Assembly (NCBI RefSeq): GCF_016907085.1
Contig: NZ_JAFBBJ010000001.1
Span: 868,001-932,000, forward strand
DNA: 64,000 nucleotides
Direction of reading: 5' to 3'
Origin: Clavibacter michiganensis
Lineage (GTDB): Bacteria > Actinomycetota > Actinomycetes > Actinomycetales > Microbacteriaceae
Positions 1 through 12,681 of the stretch are shown in pieces (the first letter of the stretch is position 1; the number at the start of each line of letters is the position of its first letter). Under the pieces are notes generated by a model. It was not told the DNA's origin. It saw only the letters and a program-made list of their open reading frames with translations, and did not search any database. A program made the position numbers and the translations under genes.

Positions 1-285
1 GCGGTCGTAGTAGCCGGACATGCGGAGCGTGCCGTAGGTCAGCTCCGTGGCGAGCGCCGCGTCCTGGGCGGTGAGGGCCGCGCGCCGGATCTTGACGGGC
101 AGCAGGAGGTTCGCGTACGCGTCCGACTCGCGGACCGCGCTGACGACCTCGTAGGCGACGCGGCGCGCGGGGCTGACGGACGCGGGCCCGCCGACGTCGG
201 CGCGATCGGCGGGGCGACGGCGGTCGCCTCCCGCGGGACGGCGTCCGCCCGGTCGGCGGGCGGGGGATCCGGTGCTGTCGCTCAT
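1..285 (-). CDS. rsmB: 16S rRNA (cytosine-C5) methyltransferase RsmB, N-terminal part
   Basis: The first 95 codons of an RsmB/Sun-family enzyme, which methylates a cytosine of 16S rRNA using SAM; the catalytic domain lies beyond the window edge. Residues 1-36 are an Arg/Gly/Pro-rich tail typical of high-GC actinobacteria. From about residue 37 the sequence turns into the NusB-like RNA-binding fold (SPARRVAYEVVSAVRESD, then LTYGTLR). The ATG overlaps the stop of a short upstream ORF as ATGA, so translation is probably coupled to the fmt end of the operon. Placement directly after fmt is the standard bacterial arrangement. The family call rests on the N-terminal domain and gene order only. Confidence 0.85.
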   Translation of the reverse strand, partial: MSDSTGSPARRPGGRRPAGGDRRRPADRADVGGPASVSPARRVAYEVVSAVRESDAYANLLLPVKIRRAALTAQDAALATELTYGTLRMSGYYDR

Positions 286-406
286 CGTGCGGTGACGTCC
301 TTCCTCGTGACGCCGCGCCACCAGTCCGCGGCGGGGCGCCTTGTGCTCTCGCTCATCGTGCGATGACGTCCTTGTCCGTGACGCCGCGCCACCAGTCCGC
401 GGCGGG
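272..406. repeat. Imperfect tandem direct repeat, 64-bp units offset by 71 bp
   Basis: Unit one covers 272-335 and unit two 343-406; they differ at 5 of 64 positions by direct comparison. The unit contains the last 17 codons of fmt, its stop, the overlapping ATG and the first rsmB codons. Changes are scattered, so the duplication is not brand new. Confidence 0.9.
282..356 (-). CDS. 24-codon coupled mini-ORF made by tandem duplication of the fmt end and rsmB start
   Basis: Between fmt and rsmB a short ORF begins with the ATG that overlaps the fmt stop (ATGA) and ends with a TGA that overlaps the rsmB ATG (ATGA). It encodes 24 residues. Residues 1-6 (MSESTR) resemble the RsmB start (MSDSTG), and residues 8-24 match the last 17 residues of Fmt at 15 positions, including the ADWWRGVT core. 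It is therefore a duplication product, not an independent family. Translation is plausible because both ATGA junctions survive, but any function is unknown; its main effect may simply be to keep ribosomes moving from fmt into rsmB. Confidence 0.45.
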   Translation of the reverse strand: MSESTRRPAADWWRGVTRKDVTAR

Positions 407-1270
407 CATGGGGTTCTTGCCCGCGGGCTGCACCTGGATGAGCTCGACGGGGTGGCTGGCGGTGCCGACGGCGACGCGGCCGTCGACGGCGGCGATCGCG
501 CCGGGCGCGAGCGGCGCGGCGTCGCGGAGGGCGGCGGCGCGGTGGATCTTGAGGCGCACGTCGTCCACGGACGTGTGCGCACCGGGCTCGGGCGTGACCC
601 CGCGGATCCGGGCCAGCACCTCGCCGGCCGGACGCGCCCAGTCGACGCGGCCGTCCTCGATCGACGTCTTCGGCGCGAGCGTGGGCTCGCCCTCCTGCGG
701 GCGCGCGACCGCGGTCCCGGCGGCGATCGCGTCGACCGTGCGCGCGAGGAGATCGGCGCCCTGGACCGCGAGCGCGTCGAGCACGTGGCCCGCTGTCTCG
801 TGGTCGCCCGTGGGCCGCTCCTCCATCGCGAAGACGGGACCGGTGTCCATGCCGCGCTCGAGCTGGAAGACGCTCGCGCCCGTGACGCGCTCGCCCGCCA
901 TGATCGACCGCTGGACGGGCGCGGCGCCGCGCCACCGGGGCAGCAGGGAGAAGTGCAGGTTGATCCAGCCCTGGGCGGGCGTGGAGAGGAGCGGCTCGCG
1001 GACGAGGCCGCCGTACGCGACGATGACGCCGAGGTCGGCCGCGACCGCGGCGATGCGGGCGGTCGCCTCGTCGTCGAGGCGGTTCACGCGGAGGGTCGGG
1101 ATCCCGAGGCGCTCGGCCTCGGCGGCGACGGGCGACGGGGTGAGCACGCGCTTCCGGCCGAGCGGGGCGTCGGCGCGCGTGACGACGAGGGCGACCTCGT
1201 GGCCGGATGTGGCGAGCAGTCGGAGCGAGGGCACGGCGGCGAGGGGCGTGCCGGCGAAGACGAGTCTCAT
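353..1270 (-). CDS. fmt: Methionyl-tRNA formyltransferase
   Basis: Transfers the formyl group of 10-formyl-tetrahydrofolate to Met-tRNAfMet so that translation can initiate; cytosolic. The 305-residue length is normal. The N-terminal Rossmann-type domain opens MRLVFAGTP, the folate signature SLLPRWRGAAPVQ lies near residues 108-120, and the catalytic triad is visible as Asn104, His106 and Asp142 (in GMDTGP). The C-terminal anticodon-arm-binding domain fills roughly 205-305. I chose the ATG that gives the family start MRLVFAGTP; an upstream in-frame start would add 45 low-complexity residues inside priA-distal sequence. The gene follows priA and ends in the duplicated segment shared with rsmB. 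Confidence 0.96.
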   Translation of the reverse strand: MRLVFAGTPLAAVPSLRLLATSGHEVALVVTRADAPLGRKRVLTPSPVAAEAERLGIPTLRVNRLDDEATARIAAVAADLGVIVAYGGLVREPLLSTPAQGWINLHFSLLPRWRGAAPVQRSIMAGERVTGASVFQLERGMDTGPVFAMEERPTGDHETAGHVLDALAVQGADLLARTVDAIAAGTAVARPQEGEPTLAPKTSIEDGRVDWARPAGEVLARIRGVTPEPGAHTSVDDVRLKIHRAAALRDAAPLAPGAIAAVDGRVAVGTASHPVELIQVQPAGKNPMPAADWWRGVTDKDVIAR

Positions 1271-1373
1271 TGCGGAGTCCTCCCGGGGACGGCGTGCGGG
1301 TGGTCGGGTCGTGCGGTGGAGGCGCGTGCCGGGGCGACGCGACGAGGCACGCGGGCCGGGCGGCGGCCGCGGA

Positions 1374-3509
1374 TCAGAACAGCCCCGTGTCGTCGAACCG
1401 TACACGGAGCGGGACCGTGGGCCGGAACCCGGTGCGGCCCGCGACGGGCTTGCGGCGGCTCGAGGCGTTGCGGACGACGGCCGCGCGGAGCTCCCGCGCC
1501 GCGTCCGGTCCGCTCGCGTAGTCGAGGCGGACGATGGCGCGCACGCGGCCCTGCTCGGTGGGCACCGGGCCGAGGACGTCGACGCCCTCGATCCCGCCGA
1601 GCCGCTCGACCGCCTGTCCGACGGCGTCCGGCAGTCCCTCGACGCTCGCGGCGCGCACGGCGGGCGGGAAGCGCAGGGCCCGGCGCTCGAGCAGCTCCTC
1701 GCGCGCGTAGCGCGGCTGCTGCCAGGTGGCGAGGGCGCGCGCGACCTGGCCGCCGACGCCGACGAGCATCACGGGGGCGCGCGGCGCGGCGAGGGCGGCG
1801 GCGTTGGACCACTGGCGGAGCACGTCCTCCCCCACGCGCAGGCTCTCGCGCGCGAGCATCCGCTCGCCGTCGAGCAGCAGGATCGCGCGGTAGCCGCCGG
1901 CGGCGACGGGCTCGGCCCCGCGCGTGGCGACGACCAGCCGCGACTCCGCGTCGACCTCCTGCACGTGGCGCTCGCCGTCGGCCAGCACCACCTGCACGCC
2001 GGGGAAGGCGCGGCCGAGCTCCTCCGCGGTGCGGCCGGCGCCGATGGTGACGAGCCGCAGCTCGTCGGATCCGCAGTTGGCGCAGCGCCAGTCGCCCGCG
2101 AGGTGCCCGCACCAGCCGCACGTGGGCGTGCTCGTGGCGGTGGACATGCCGAGCGGGCCCGTGCAGACGGTGCAGCGGGCGGCCTGGCGGCAGGCGCGGC
2201 AGGCGACGAGCGGCGCGTATCCGGGGCGCGCGACCTGGATGAGGACCGGCCCGTGCTCGACGGCGTCCTTGGCCGCGCGCCAGGCGCCGGACGGGATCCT
2301 GGCCTGCCGGGCGAACCCCTCGTCGCCCGTCTGCGAGGTGGTCGGGATCACTCGCGGGGTGCGGTTCTTCTCGGGCGCGACGCTCGTGAGGTAGCCGATC
2401 GCGACGAGGCGCTCGACCTCCGTGCTCCGGGAGTGCGCGAGCAGCACGAGCGCCGTGCCCTGCTGGCGGCTGCGGAGGAGGGCGACGTCACGGGCGTGCG
2501 CGTACGGGCTGAGCGGCTCGGCGTGCAGCGGATCCCCCTCGTCCCACATGGCGATCAGGCCGAGGCGCGGCGCGGGCGCGTAGACGGCCGAGCGGTTGCC
2601 GACGACGATCCGGGGCGCGTCGCCGAGGCCCGCGAGGAAGGAGCGGTAGCGGTCGGGGCCGGACTGGCGCGCATCGGTGCGCAGGACGGATCCGTCGGGG
2701 GCGTGCGCGGCGAGGGCCGCCTCCAGCTGGTCCTGGTCGCGGTAGTCGGGCACCACGAGGACGCTGCTGCGGCCCGACGCGAGCACGCGCGCGGCGGCCT
2801 GCGCGAGCGTCACGGCCCAGCGGCCCGCCCAGACGCCGCCGGGCAGCTCGACGACCTCGGGGATCGCGTCGACGGCCACGCGCCCGGATCCGTCGACCGC
2901 CGCGTCGAGCGTGCCGGGCGCGTAGCCGTCGATCGGCGGGAGCGCGGCGGCGTCGACGGCGGGAGCCGCGGGATCGGCGGGATCGGCGACGACGGCAGTC
3001 GCGGGGGCATCGGCGTCCGACGCCGTCCCATCCGCGTCCTCCGACGCGGACTCCGCGGCCGTGGACGCCAGGGCCGCGAGGTGGGCCTTCTCCACGCGCA
3101 CCTGGCGTGGTGGCACAGCGAGCCGGATCACGTCGGACACGGTCCCGGCCTGGCGGTCGGCGACCTCCCGCGCGAGCGTCCAGATCTCCGGCCGCAGCAC
3201 GGGCAGCGGCGACACGACCTGCTCGACCTCGCTGAGCGCGCCGTCGTAGCCCCCGCCGTCACCGACCTCGACGACGTAGCCGTCGGCGACCCGGCCGGCC
3301 GAGCGCAGCGGCACGCGCACGCGGACGCCGGGCACGCACGTCGCGCGCAGCGCCTCGGGCACGGCGTAGTCGAACAGGCGGTCGAGCTGCGGCAGCGGGG
3401 AGTCGACCATGACGCGCACGACGGGCGGGCGCGCGTCGGCGGAGCCGGACCTCACCGCGCCCGCGGCAGCCTCGGCCGCGGGCACGCCGGACGGATCCCC
3501 CGCGGTCAC
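1374..3509 (-). CDS. priA: PriA-like primosomal protein N', helicase motifs degenerate
   Basis: A 711-residue member of the PriA replication-restart family. The N-terminal fork-binding domain (PLPQLDRLFDYAVP, residues 38-51) and the zinc module are intact: cysteines 437, 440, 446, 449, 464, 467, 476 and 479 form the usual four CxxC pairs. The ATPase core is not: where Walker A should be (about 224-240) the sequence reads GGVWAGRWAVTL with no GK[ST], and the DExH box is replaced by WDEGD at 322-326. Actinobacterial PriA proteins are known to lack these motifs, so this is probably a structural restart protein, not a helicase. Residues 150-215 are a disordered Ala/Asp-rich insert. The start is a GTG 42 bases after metK. 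Confidence 0.92.
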   Translation of the reverse strand: MTAGDPSGVPAAEAAAGAVRSGSADARPPVVRVMVDSPLPQLDRLFDYAVPEALRATCVPGVRVRVPLRSAGRVADGYVVEVGDGGGYDGALSEVEQVVSPLPVLRPEIWTLAREVADRQAGTVSDVIRLAVPPRQVRVEKAHLAALASTAAESASEDADGTASDADAPATAVVADPADPAAPAVDAAALPPIDGYAPGTLDAAVDGSGRVAVDAIPEVVELPGGVWAGRWAVTLAQAAARVLASGRSSVLVVPDYRDQDQLEAALAAHAPDGSVLRTDARQSGPDRYRSFLAGLGDAPRIVVGNRSAVYAPAPRLGLIAMWDEGDPLHAEPLSPYAHARDVALLRSRQQGTALVLLAHSRSTEVERLVAIGYLTSVAPEKNRTPRVIPTTSQTGDEGFARQARIPSGAWRAAKDAVEHGPVLIQVARPGYAPLVACRACRQAARCTVCTGPLGMSTATSTPTCGWCGHLAGDWRCANCGSDELRLVTIGAGRTAEELGRAFPGVQVVLADGERHVQEVDAESRLVVATRGAEPVAAGGYRAILLLDGERMLARESLRVGEDVLRQWSNAAALAAPRAPVMLVGVGGQVARALATWQQPRYAREELLERRALRFPPAVRAASVEGLPDAVGQAVERLGGIEGVDVLGPVPTEQGRVRAIVRLDYASGPDAARELRAAVVRNASSRRKPVAGRTGFRPTVPLRVRFDDTGLF

Positions 3510-3551
3510 CGGGCACCCCCGGTCATGCCGGGACCCGGGCGGCGACGCGCG

Positions 3552-4763
3552 TCAGAGGCCCGCGGCGCTCTGCAGGTCGGCGACACGGTCGAGCGCCTCC
3601 CAGGTGAAGTCCGGCAGCTCGCGACCGAAGTGCCCGTAGGCGGCGGTCTGCGCGTAGATGGGACGGAGCAGGTCGAGCCGCTCGACGATGGCGGCGGGAC
3701 GCAGGTCGAAGGTCTCGCGGATCGCGCGGACGATGCGCTCCTCCGGGACGTGCGCCGTGCCGAAGGCCTCGACGTACAGGCCCACGGGCGCGGCCTTGCC
3801 GATGGCGTACGCGACCTGCACCTCGAGCCGGTCGGCGAGGCCCGCGGCGACCGCGTTCTTCGCGACCCAGCGCATGGCGTACGCGGCGCTGCGGTCGACC
3901 TTCGACGGGTCCTTGCCGCTGAACGCGCCGCCGCCGTGCCGGCTGAAGCCGCCGTACGTGTCGACGATGATCTTGCGTCCCGTGAGCCCCGCGTCGCCCT
4001 TGGGCCCGCCGATCTCGAACTTGCCGGTGGGGTTGATCAGCAGGGTCGCGTCGCGCGAGTCGAGCTCGATGCCGATCTCCGCGGCCTGGGCCAGCACCGG
4101 GCGGATGACGTGCTCCTCGACCTCGCGGCGGAGGTCCTCCTGGGAGACCTGCGGGCCGTGCTGGGTGGAGAGCACGACGGTGTCGACCGTGCGCGGCACG
4201 AGTCCGTCGTAGCCGATGGTGACCTGCGTCTTGCCGTCGGGCCGCAGGTACGCGAGCTCGCCGGAGTGGCGGACGGCCGCGAGGCGCTCGGCGAGGCGGT
4301 GCGCGAGGTAGATGGGCAGCGGCATGAAGACCGGGGTGTCGCGCGACGCGTAGCCGAACATGAGGCCCTGGTCGCCGGCGCCCTGGAGGTCGTGCGCGTC
4401 GGTGGACGCGGATCCCGAGCGCGACTCGTACGAGCGGTCGACGCCCTGCGCGATGTCGGGCGACTGCGCGCCGATGGACACCGTGACGCCGCAGTTGCTG
4501 CCGTCGAAGCCGACCTCGGAGGAGTCGTACCCGATGTCCCGGATGCGGTCGCGCACGATCTGCGGGATGTCGACGTACCCGCTCGTGGTGACCTCGCCCG
4601 CGACGTGCACGAGCCCGGTGGTGACGAGCGTCTCGACCGCGGCGCGGCTCGTCGGGTCCTGTGTGAGGAGCGCGTCGAGGATGCTGTCGGAGATCTGGTC
4701 GCAGATCTTGTCGGGGTGGCCCTCGGTGACGGACTCGGAGGTGAACAGGCGCAGATCGGTCAC
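3552..4763 (-). CDS. metK: S-adenosylmethionine synthetase
   Basis: Makes SAM from methionine and ATP; cytosolic tetramer in the family. It has 403 residues with the expected motifs: [12 protein letters not shown] at the N-terminus (His16 acts on the triphosphate), [12 protein letters not shown] in the first third and the metal/phosphate loop [17 protein letters not shown] in the C-terminal third. The start is GTG, with GGAG seven bases upstream. Only 38 bases separate it from coaBC, so there is no room for a SAM-responsive leader and regulation is presumably that of the whole operon. SAM made here also serves RsmB, encoded at the end of the same operon. Confidence 0.97.
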   Translation of the reverse strand: MTDLRLFTSESVTEGHPDKICDQISDSILDALLTQDPTSRAAVETLVTTGLVHVAGEVTTSGYVDIPQIVRDRIRDIGYDSSEVGFDGSNCGVTVSIGAQSPDIAQGVDRSYESRSGSASTDAHDLQGAGDQGLMFGYASRDTPVFMPLPIYLAHRLAERLAAVRHSGELAYLRPDGKTQVTIGYDGLVPRTVDTVVLSTQHGPQVSQEDLRREVEEHVIRPVLAQAAEIGIELDSRDATLLINPTGKFEIGGPKGDAGLTGRKIIVDTYGGFSRHGGGAFSGKDPSKVDRSAAYAMRWVAKNAVAAGLADRLEVQVAYAIGKAAPVGLYVEAFGTAHVPEERIVRAIRETFDLRPAAIVERLDLLRPIYAQTAAYGHFGRELPDFTWEALDRVADLQSAAGL

Positions 4764-4801
4764 GGGTCGCTCCAGGGGATCGCGTGGTCGCGCGCCGTGC
4801 G

Positions 4802-6016
4802 CTACTGCGGCGTCGGCGCGCCCACTACGTCGAGAATTCGATGGGCGACCTGCTCCTTGGAGCCGGAGGCCTCGGCCAGTGTATCTCCGCTCCTCGCGAG
4901 CACCGTGACCGTGTTGCCCTCTGTGGCGAACCCCCGCGACCACCCCACCCTGTTGAGGACGAGCAGGTCGCAGCCCTTCCGCTGGAGCTTCGCGCGGCCG
5001 ATCCGGAGCAGCTCGGCCGGGTCCTCCTCGGTCTCCGCCGCGAAGCCGACGACGACACGACGCATGCCGTCCGCGCGCGGCGCGGCGGCGTCGGCCGCGA
5101 GGCGCTGCAGGATGTCGGGGTTCCGCACGAGCTCGACGGAGAGAGAATCCCCCGCCTCCTCCTTCTTGATCTTGCCCGCGGAGACGGCGACCGGCCGGTA
5201 GTCGGCCACGGCCGCGGCCATGATCACGACGTCGGCGTCGTCCGCCTCGCGCACCATGGCGTCCGAGAGCTCGAGCGCGGTCGACACGGGCACGACGCGC
5301 ACGCCGGCGGGCGCCGGCACCTCGAGGTGCGCGGCGACGAGCACGACGTCGGCGCCGCGGTCGCGTGCAGCGGCGGCGAGGGCGACCCCCTGACGGCCGG
5401 AGGAGCGGTTGCCGAGGAAGCGCACGGGATCCAGCGGCTCGCGCGTGCCGCCCGCGGAGACGACGACGCGCCGGCCCTCGAGGTCGCGTCCGCCGGGGCG
5501 GACCGCGGCGAGGGCGGCGGCGATGACGTCCTCCACCTCGGCCATGCGCCCGGGCCCGGAGTCCGTGCCCGTGAGGCGGCCCGACGTGGGTCCGACGAGG
5601 GTGGCGCCGCGGGAGCGCAGGAGGGCCGCGTTGGCCTGGGTCGCCGGGTGCTGCCACATCTCGGTGTGCATCGCGGGGGCGACGACCAGGGGCGCGCGGC
5701 TGGCGAGGATCGTGGTGCCGAGCAGGTCGTCCGACAGGCCGAGGGCCATGGTCGCGAGCGTGTGGGCGGTGGCCGGCGCGACCACGATGAGGTCGGCCTT
5801 CTGGCCCAGCGCCACGTGGCGGACCTCGGACACCCCGTCGTAGAGGTCGCTCGTCACCGGGTTGCGGCTGACGGCCTCGAGCGTCGGCTTCCCGACGAAG
5901 CGGAGCGCGGCCTCGGTGGGGACGACGTGCACGTCGTGACCGAGGAGCACGAGGCCCCGGACCACGCCGACGGCCTTGTAGGCCGCGATGCCGCCCGTGA
6001 TCCCCACGACCACCAT
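4802..6016 (-). CDS. coaBC: Bifunctional phosphopantothenoylcysteine decarboxylase / phosphopantothenate-cysteine ligase
   Basis: Carries out two consecutive steps of coenzyme A synthesis. The N-terminal CoaC flavoprotein half (about 1-190) shows [12 protein letters not shown] and [11 protein letters not shown]; the usual PxMNxxMW motif has His in place of Asn, as I recall from other actinobacteria. The CoaB half has [19 protein letters not shown] and the AGKIKKEE lysine motif, and ends near residue 404. CoaB should use CTP. An ATG is preceded directly by an in-frame GTG, so the start could be one codon earlier. It sits between rpoZ and metK, the same order as dfp-metK in Mycobacterium. Confidence 0.96.
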   Translation of the reverse strand: MVVVGITGGIAAYKAVGVVRGLVLLGHDVHVVPTEAALRFVGKPTLEAVSRNPVTSDLYDGVSEVRHVALGQKADLIVVAPATAHTLATMALGLSDDLLGTTILASRAPLVVAPAMHTEMWQHPATQANAALLRSRGATLVGPTSGRLTGTDSGPGRMAEVEDVIAAALAAVRPGGRDLEGRRVVVSAGGTREPLDPVRFLGNRSSGRQGVALAAAARDRGADVVLVAAHLEVPAPAGVRVVPVSTALELSDAMVREADDADVVIMAAAVADYRPVAVSAGKIKKEEAGDSLSVELVRNPDILQRLAADAAAPRADGMRRVVVGFAAETEEDPAELLRIGRAKLQRKGCDLLVLNRVGWSRGFATEGNTVTVLARSGDTLAEASGSKEQVAHRILDVVGAPTPQ

Positions 6017-6096
6017 CACCGCTCGGCGCTCCGGCGCTCGAGGGCGGGGCGGGCGTGCGGCGTGCGGTGGGCGCGGGGCATCCGGGGGCGGTGCGG

Positions 6097-6366
6097 CTAG
6101 GAGGCCGCGGGCTCCACGATGGGAGTGGCGACGAGCTTGTCCTCGTTGATCTCGTGCATGGCCACCGAGAGGGGCTTGTCGTCGATGGTGGAGTCGACGA
6201 GCGGTCCGACGTTGTCGAACAGGCTGCCCTCGTGCAGGTCGGCGTAGTAGTCGTTGATCTGACGGGCCCGCTTGGAGGCGAAGATCACGAGCGCGTACTT
6301 CGAGTCGACCTTCGAGAGGAGCTCGTCGATGGGCGGGTCGATGATGCCCTGGGTCTTGTCAACCAT
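6097..6366 (-). CDS. rpoZ: RNA polymerase omega subunit
   Basis: An 89-residue omega subunit, which helps assemble and stabilise the beta' subunit of RNA polymerase. The conserved block [20 protein letters not shown] (residues 22-41) is the omega signature, followed by an acidic tail. A GAGGAAG ribosome binding site lies about ten bases before the ATG. It follows gmk by 48 bases, the usual gmk-rpoZ pairing, and precedes coaBC by 80 bases, a stretch in which I see no terminator. Confidence 0.96.
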   Translation of the reverse strand: MVDKTQGIIDPPIDELLSKVDSKYALVIFASKRARQINDYYADLHEGSLFDNVGPLVDSTIDDKPLSVAMHEINEDKLVATPIVEPAAS

Positions 6367-6414
6367 GGATGTGCCGCTTCCTCATTGCATGGAAGAAGGC
6401 CGCACTGGTCCGCG

Positions 6415-7323
6415 TCATGGACCGACGGCCTTCCTGGATCTCATCAAGTCTACGACCTCGCGCGCCGCCTCCGCGACATCGCGGTTGACGACGAGGTGGT
6501 CGAACTCGTCCTGGGCGGCCAGCTCGACCTTCGCGGTGTCCAGCCGGCGCTGCTGCTCCTCCGGCCCCTCGGTGCCGCGGCCGACCAGGCGGCGCACGAG
6601 CTCCTCCCAGGTGGGCGGCAGCAGGAACACGAGCCGGGCCTCGGGCATCGCGGCCTTGACCTGACGCGCGCCCTGGATGTCGATCTCGAGCAGCACGCTC
6701 CGGCCCTCGGCCAGCGCGGCGTCGATGGGCGCGCGCGGCGTGCCGTAGCGGTGGGCGTTGTGCACCGTGGCCCATTCGAGGAGCTCGCGCTCGTCGACCA
6801 TCCGGTCGAACTCGGCGTCGGAGACGAAGTAGTAGTTGACGCCCTCGACCTCGCCGGGACGCGGCGCGCGCGTGGTGGCGGAGACGGAGAGCAGCACGTC
6901 GGGCTCGTTCTCGCGGATGAAGGTGGAGACCGTGCCCTTGCCCACGGCGGTGGGACCCGCGAGGACGACGAGGCGGCTGGGCTCGACGATCTGCTTCGCC
7001 GCCTGCCACTCCTCGAGGAACCGGGTGAGGCGCACGCGCTGGTGCACGCCGAGGCCGCCGAGGCGCTTGGCCGTGGAGATGCCGAGGTCGCCGAGGATCC
7101 GCTCGAGCTTGGTGGGGCCGATGTTCGGGATGCTCGTGAGGAACTCCGTGACGCGGAGCGTGGCCTCGGCGCGGCGGGCGGGATCCGCGGACGCGTCGAG
7201 CACGCCGAGCGGCGTGCGCTCCCCCGTGACGATGTCGTGCTTCACCTGCGCGCGGGCACGACGGGCGGCGACGGCGGCCTGCGACGCGGCGACCCGGTCG
7301 ACCTCGGGTGGTTCGGGCCTCAT
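6415..7323 (-). CDS. gmk: Guanylate kinase with an N-terminal mIHF-like domain
   Basis: The C-terminal part (about 115-302) is guanylate kinase, which phosphorylates GMP to GDP: P-loop GPTAVGKG at 123-130, [20 protein letters not shown] for GMP binding and [10 protein letters not shown] near the lid. Residues 10-106 are a separate domain resembling actinobacterial integration host factor (mIHF): an Ala/Arg-rich helix ([12 protein letters not shown]), then [19 protein letters not shown] and [13 protein letters not shown], a helix-two-turns-helix arrangement. In Mycobacterium mihF is a separate gene just before gmk; here the two are one frame with no internal stop. The ATG overlaps the pyrF stop as ATGA. 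Whether the protein is cleaved or acts as a DNA-bound kinase is unknown. Confidence 0.93.
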   Translation of the reverse strand: MRPEPPEVDRVAASQAAVAARRARAQVKHDIVTGERTPLGVLDASADPARRAEATLRVTEFLTSIPNIGPTKLERILGDLGISTAKRLGGLGVHQRVRLTRFLEEWQAAKQIVEPSRLVVLAGPTAVGKGTVSTFIRENEPDVLLSVSATTRAPRPGEVEGVNYYFVSDAEFDRMVDERELLEWATVHNAHRYGTPRAPIDAALAEGRSVLLEIDIQGARQVKAAMPEARLVFLLPPTWEELVRRLVGRGTEGPEEQQRRLDTAKVELAAQDEFDHLVVNRDVAEAAREVVDLMRSRKAVGP

Positions 7324-8212
7324 GGCAGCACCTCTTCGAGTCGTCCGGCGTGGTCGGTGACGGCCTCCGCGACACGCCGTGGCCCTGCCGTGAGGATACT
7401 CCGCGACGCGGCCGCGATCACAACGCCGGCGGCCGGGCCGAACAGCTTCCGGACATCGCCGAGCAGCGCGCCCTGGTGGCCGAAGCCGGGCGCGAGGATC
7501 GGCGTGCGGACGAGCCGGGCCAGGTCGAGCCCGGCGTCGGCGGCGTCGACGGTCGCGCCGACGACCAGGCCGAAGGACCCGGGGTCGGCCGACGGGTCGT
7601 CGAGCGGGCCGTTCGCGGCGACGGCGGCGTCCTGGATGCCGCGGGCCACGGTGCGGGCGGCGGACCCGCCGGCGTCGGCCGGGAGCACGGCGCGCTGCAG
7701 GTCGCGCGCCTCCGGGTTCGAGGTCGCGGCGAGGACGAAGACGCCCGCGCCCCATGCGTCGGCCGCCGCGTGGACGCCGTCCAGCGATCCGACGCCCGTG
7801 TAGGCCGTGAGCGTGACGGCGTCGGCGCGCAGCGGGCTGTCGGGCGCGAGCCAGGCGGCGCCGTACGCGTCGACCGTGGAGCCGATGTCGCCGCGCTTGG
7901 CGTCGGCGATCACGAGGAGGCCGGCGTCGCGCGCGGCGGCGAGCACGCGCTCGAGGGCGGCGTACCCGGCGGATCCGTGGCGCTCGAAGAACGCGACCTG
8001 CGGCTTGACGATGCCGGCGCGCCCCGCGGTCGCCTCGACCACGCGCAGGCCGAACTCCTCGAGTCCCCGCGCGTCGTCGGCGAGGCCCCAGGCGTCGAGC
8101 AGCGACCGGTGCGGGTCGATGCCGACGCAGAGGTGCCCGTGCGCGCGGAAGGTGCGGGCGAGCCGCGCGCCGAACGACGGGGCGTCGGGAACCGCCCCGC
8201 CGTCCGTCGGCG

Positions 8213-8216
<4 letters not shown>
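7320..8216 (-). CDS. pyrF: Orotidine 5'-phosphate decarboxylase (type 2)
   Basis: Decarboxylates OMP to UMP, the last step of de novo pyrimidine synthesis. The 298-residue length and the active-site block [20 protein letters not shown], with its Asp-Lys-Asp array, mark the longer mycobacterial-type (type 2) PyrF. PGFGHQGA near the C-terminus is the phosphate-binding loop. The GTG start overlaps the carB stop as GTGA, and the stop overlaps the gmk ATG, so it is translationally coupled on both sides. pyrD and pyrE, which make its substrate, are not in this cluster. Confidence 0.96.
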
Positions 8217-11502
<3,286 letters not shown>

Positions 11503-11503
<1 letters not shown>

Positions 11504-12681
11504 TACACGGTCTCCTGGGGGGTCGCGGCGGCGGGGGCGGTGCCCGCGGCATCGTGGATCAGCTCGATGAACCGGTCGAAGAGGTACGACGAGTCGTGCG
11601 GGCCCGCGGCCGCCTCCGGGTGGTACTGGACGCTGAATGCGGGGATGTCGAGGCAGTTGAGCCCCTCGACGACCTGGTCGTTGAGCGAGACGTGGCTGAC
11701 CTCCGCGCGGCCGAAGCCGGCGGGGCTGTCCACGGGGCCGTCGAGCGGCGCGGAGACCGCGAAGCCGTGGTTCTGGCTCGTGATCTCGACGCGGCCGGTG
11801 CGGCGGTCGAGCACGGGCTGGTTGATCCCGCGGTGGCCGAACGGCAGCTTGTAGGTGTCGAACCCGAGGGCGCGCCCGAGGAGCTGGTTGCCGAAGCAGA
11901 TCCCGAAGAACGGGATGCCCTTGCGCAGCACGTCCTGCAGGAGCTCGACGTGGTACTGCGACGCCTCGGGGTCGCCGGGGCCGTTCGAGTAGAAGACCGC
12001 CGTGGGCGCGAGCTCGGCGAGCTCGGCCGTGGTGATCGACTGCGGCACCACGTGCACGTCGAGGCCGCGGGCCGCGAGGTGCTTCACCGTCGCGGTCTTG
12101 ATGCCGAGGTCGAGCACGGCGACGGATCCGATGCGCTCGCCCTCGGCCGGGATCGTGTAGGTCTCCTGCGTGGAGACCTCGGCGGAGAGGTTGCGGCCCG
12201 CCATGTCGGGCGCCTGGCGCACCTGCGCGAGCTGCTCGTCGTCGCCGAGCGCGAAGGCCTCGCCGGAGAAGACGCCGGCGCGCATGGCGCCCTCGTCGCG
12301 GATCCGGCGCGTGACGGCGCGCGTGTCGATGCCGGAGATGCCGACGACGCCCTGGGCGACGAGGTCGTCCTCGAGCGTGCGCTGCCCGCGGAAGTTGGAG
12401 ACCACGCGGGAGGGGTCGCGGACGACGTACCCGGCGACCCAGATGCGGCGGGACTCCATGTCGTCGTCGTTCATGCCGGTGTTGCCGATGTGCGGCGCCG
12501 TCTGGAGCACGATCTGGCCCGCGTAGGACGGGTCGGTGATCGTCTCCTGGTAGCCGGTCATGCCGGTCGCGAAGACGGCCTCGCCGAGGGTCACGCCGCG
12601 GGCGCCGTACGCGCGTCCGACGTACCTCCGTCCGTCCTCGAGCACCAGGACAGCTGGTTCGTGTCGGGCCATGTCGGTCAC
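11503..12681 (-). CDS. carA: Carbamoyl-phosphate synthase small (glutaminase) subunit
   Basis: Class I glutamine amidotransferase that feeds ammonia to CarB. The 392 residues split into an N-terminal CPSase-small domain ([15 protein letters not shown] near residue 45) and a C-terminal GATase domain with the nucleophile in [12 protein letters not shown] and the His-Glu pair in [16 protein letters not shown] overlapping the upstream stop (GTGA) is taken as the start; an ATG three codons later (MARHEPAV) is equally possible. Between pyrC and carA lies the small membrane-protein gene also found there in Mycobacterium. Confidence 0.97.

Noticed and set aside
4764..4801. SAM riboswitch upstream of metK
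   Set aside because: Only 38 bases lie between coaBC and metK, too short for any known SAM riboswitch.
363..5201. A 1612-codon plus-strand ORF opposite fmt, priA and metK
   Set aside because: Stop-free antisense frames are expected at 73% GC; the minus strand encodes three well-conserved proteins and the plus frame has no family resemblance. The same applies to the other long antisense frames across the window.
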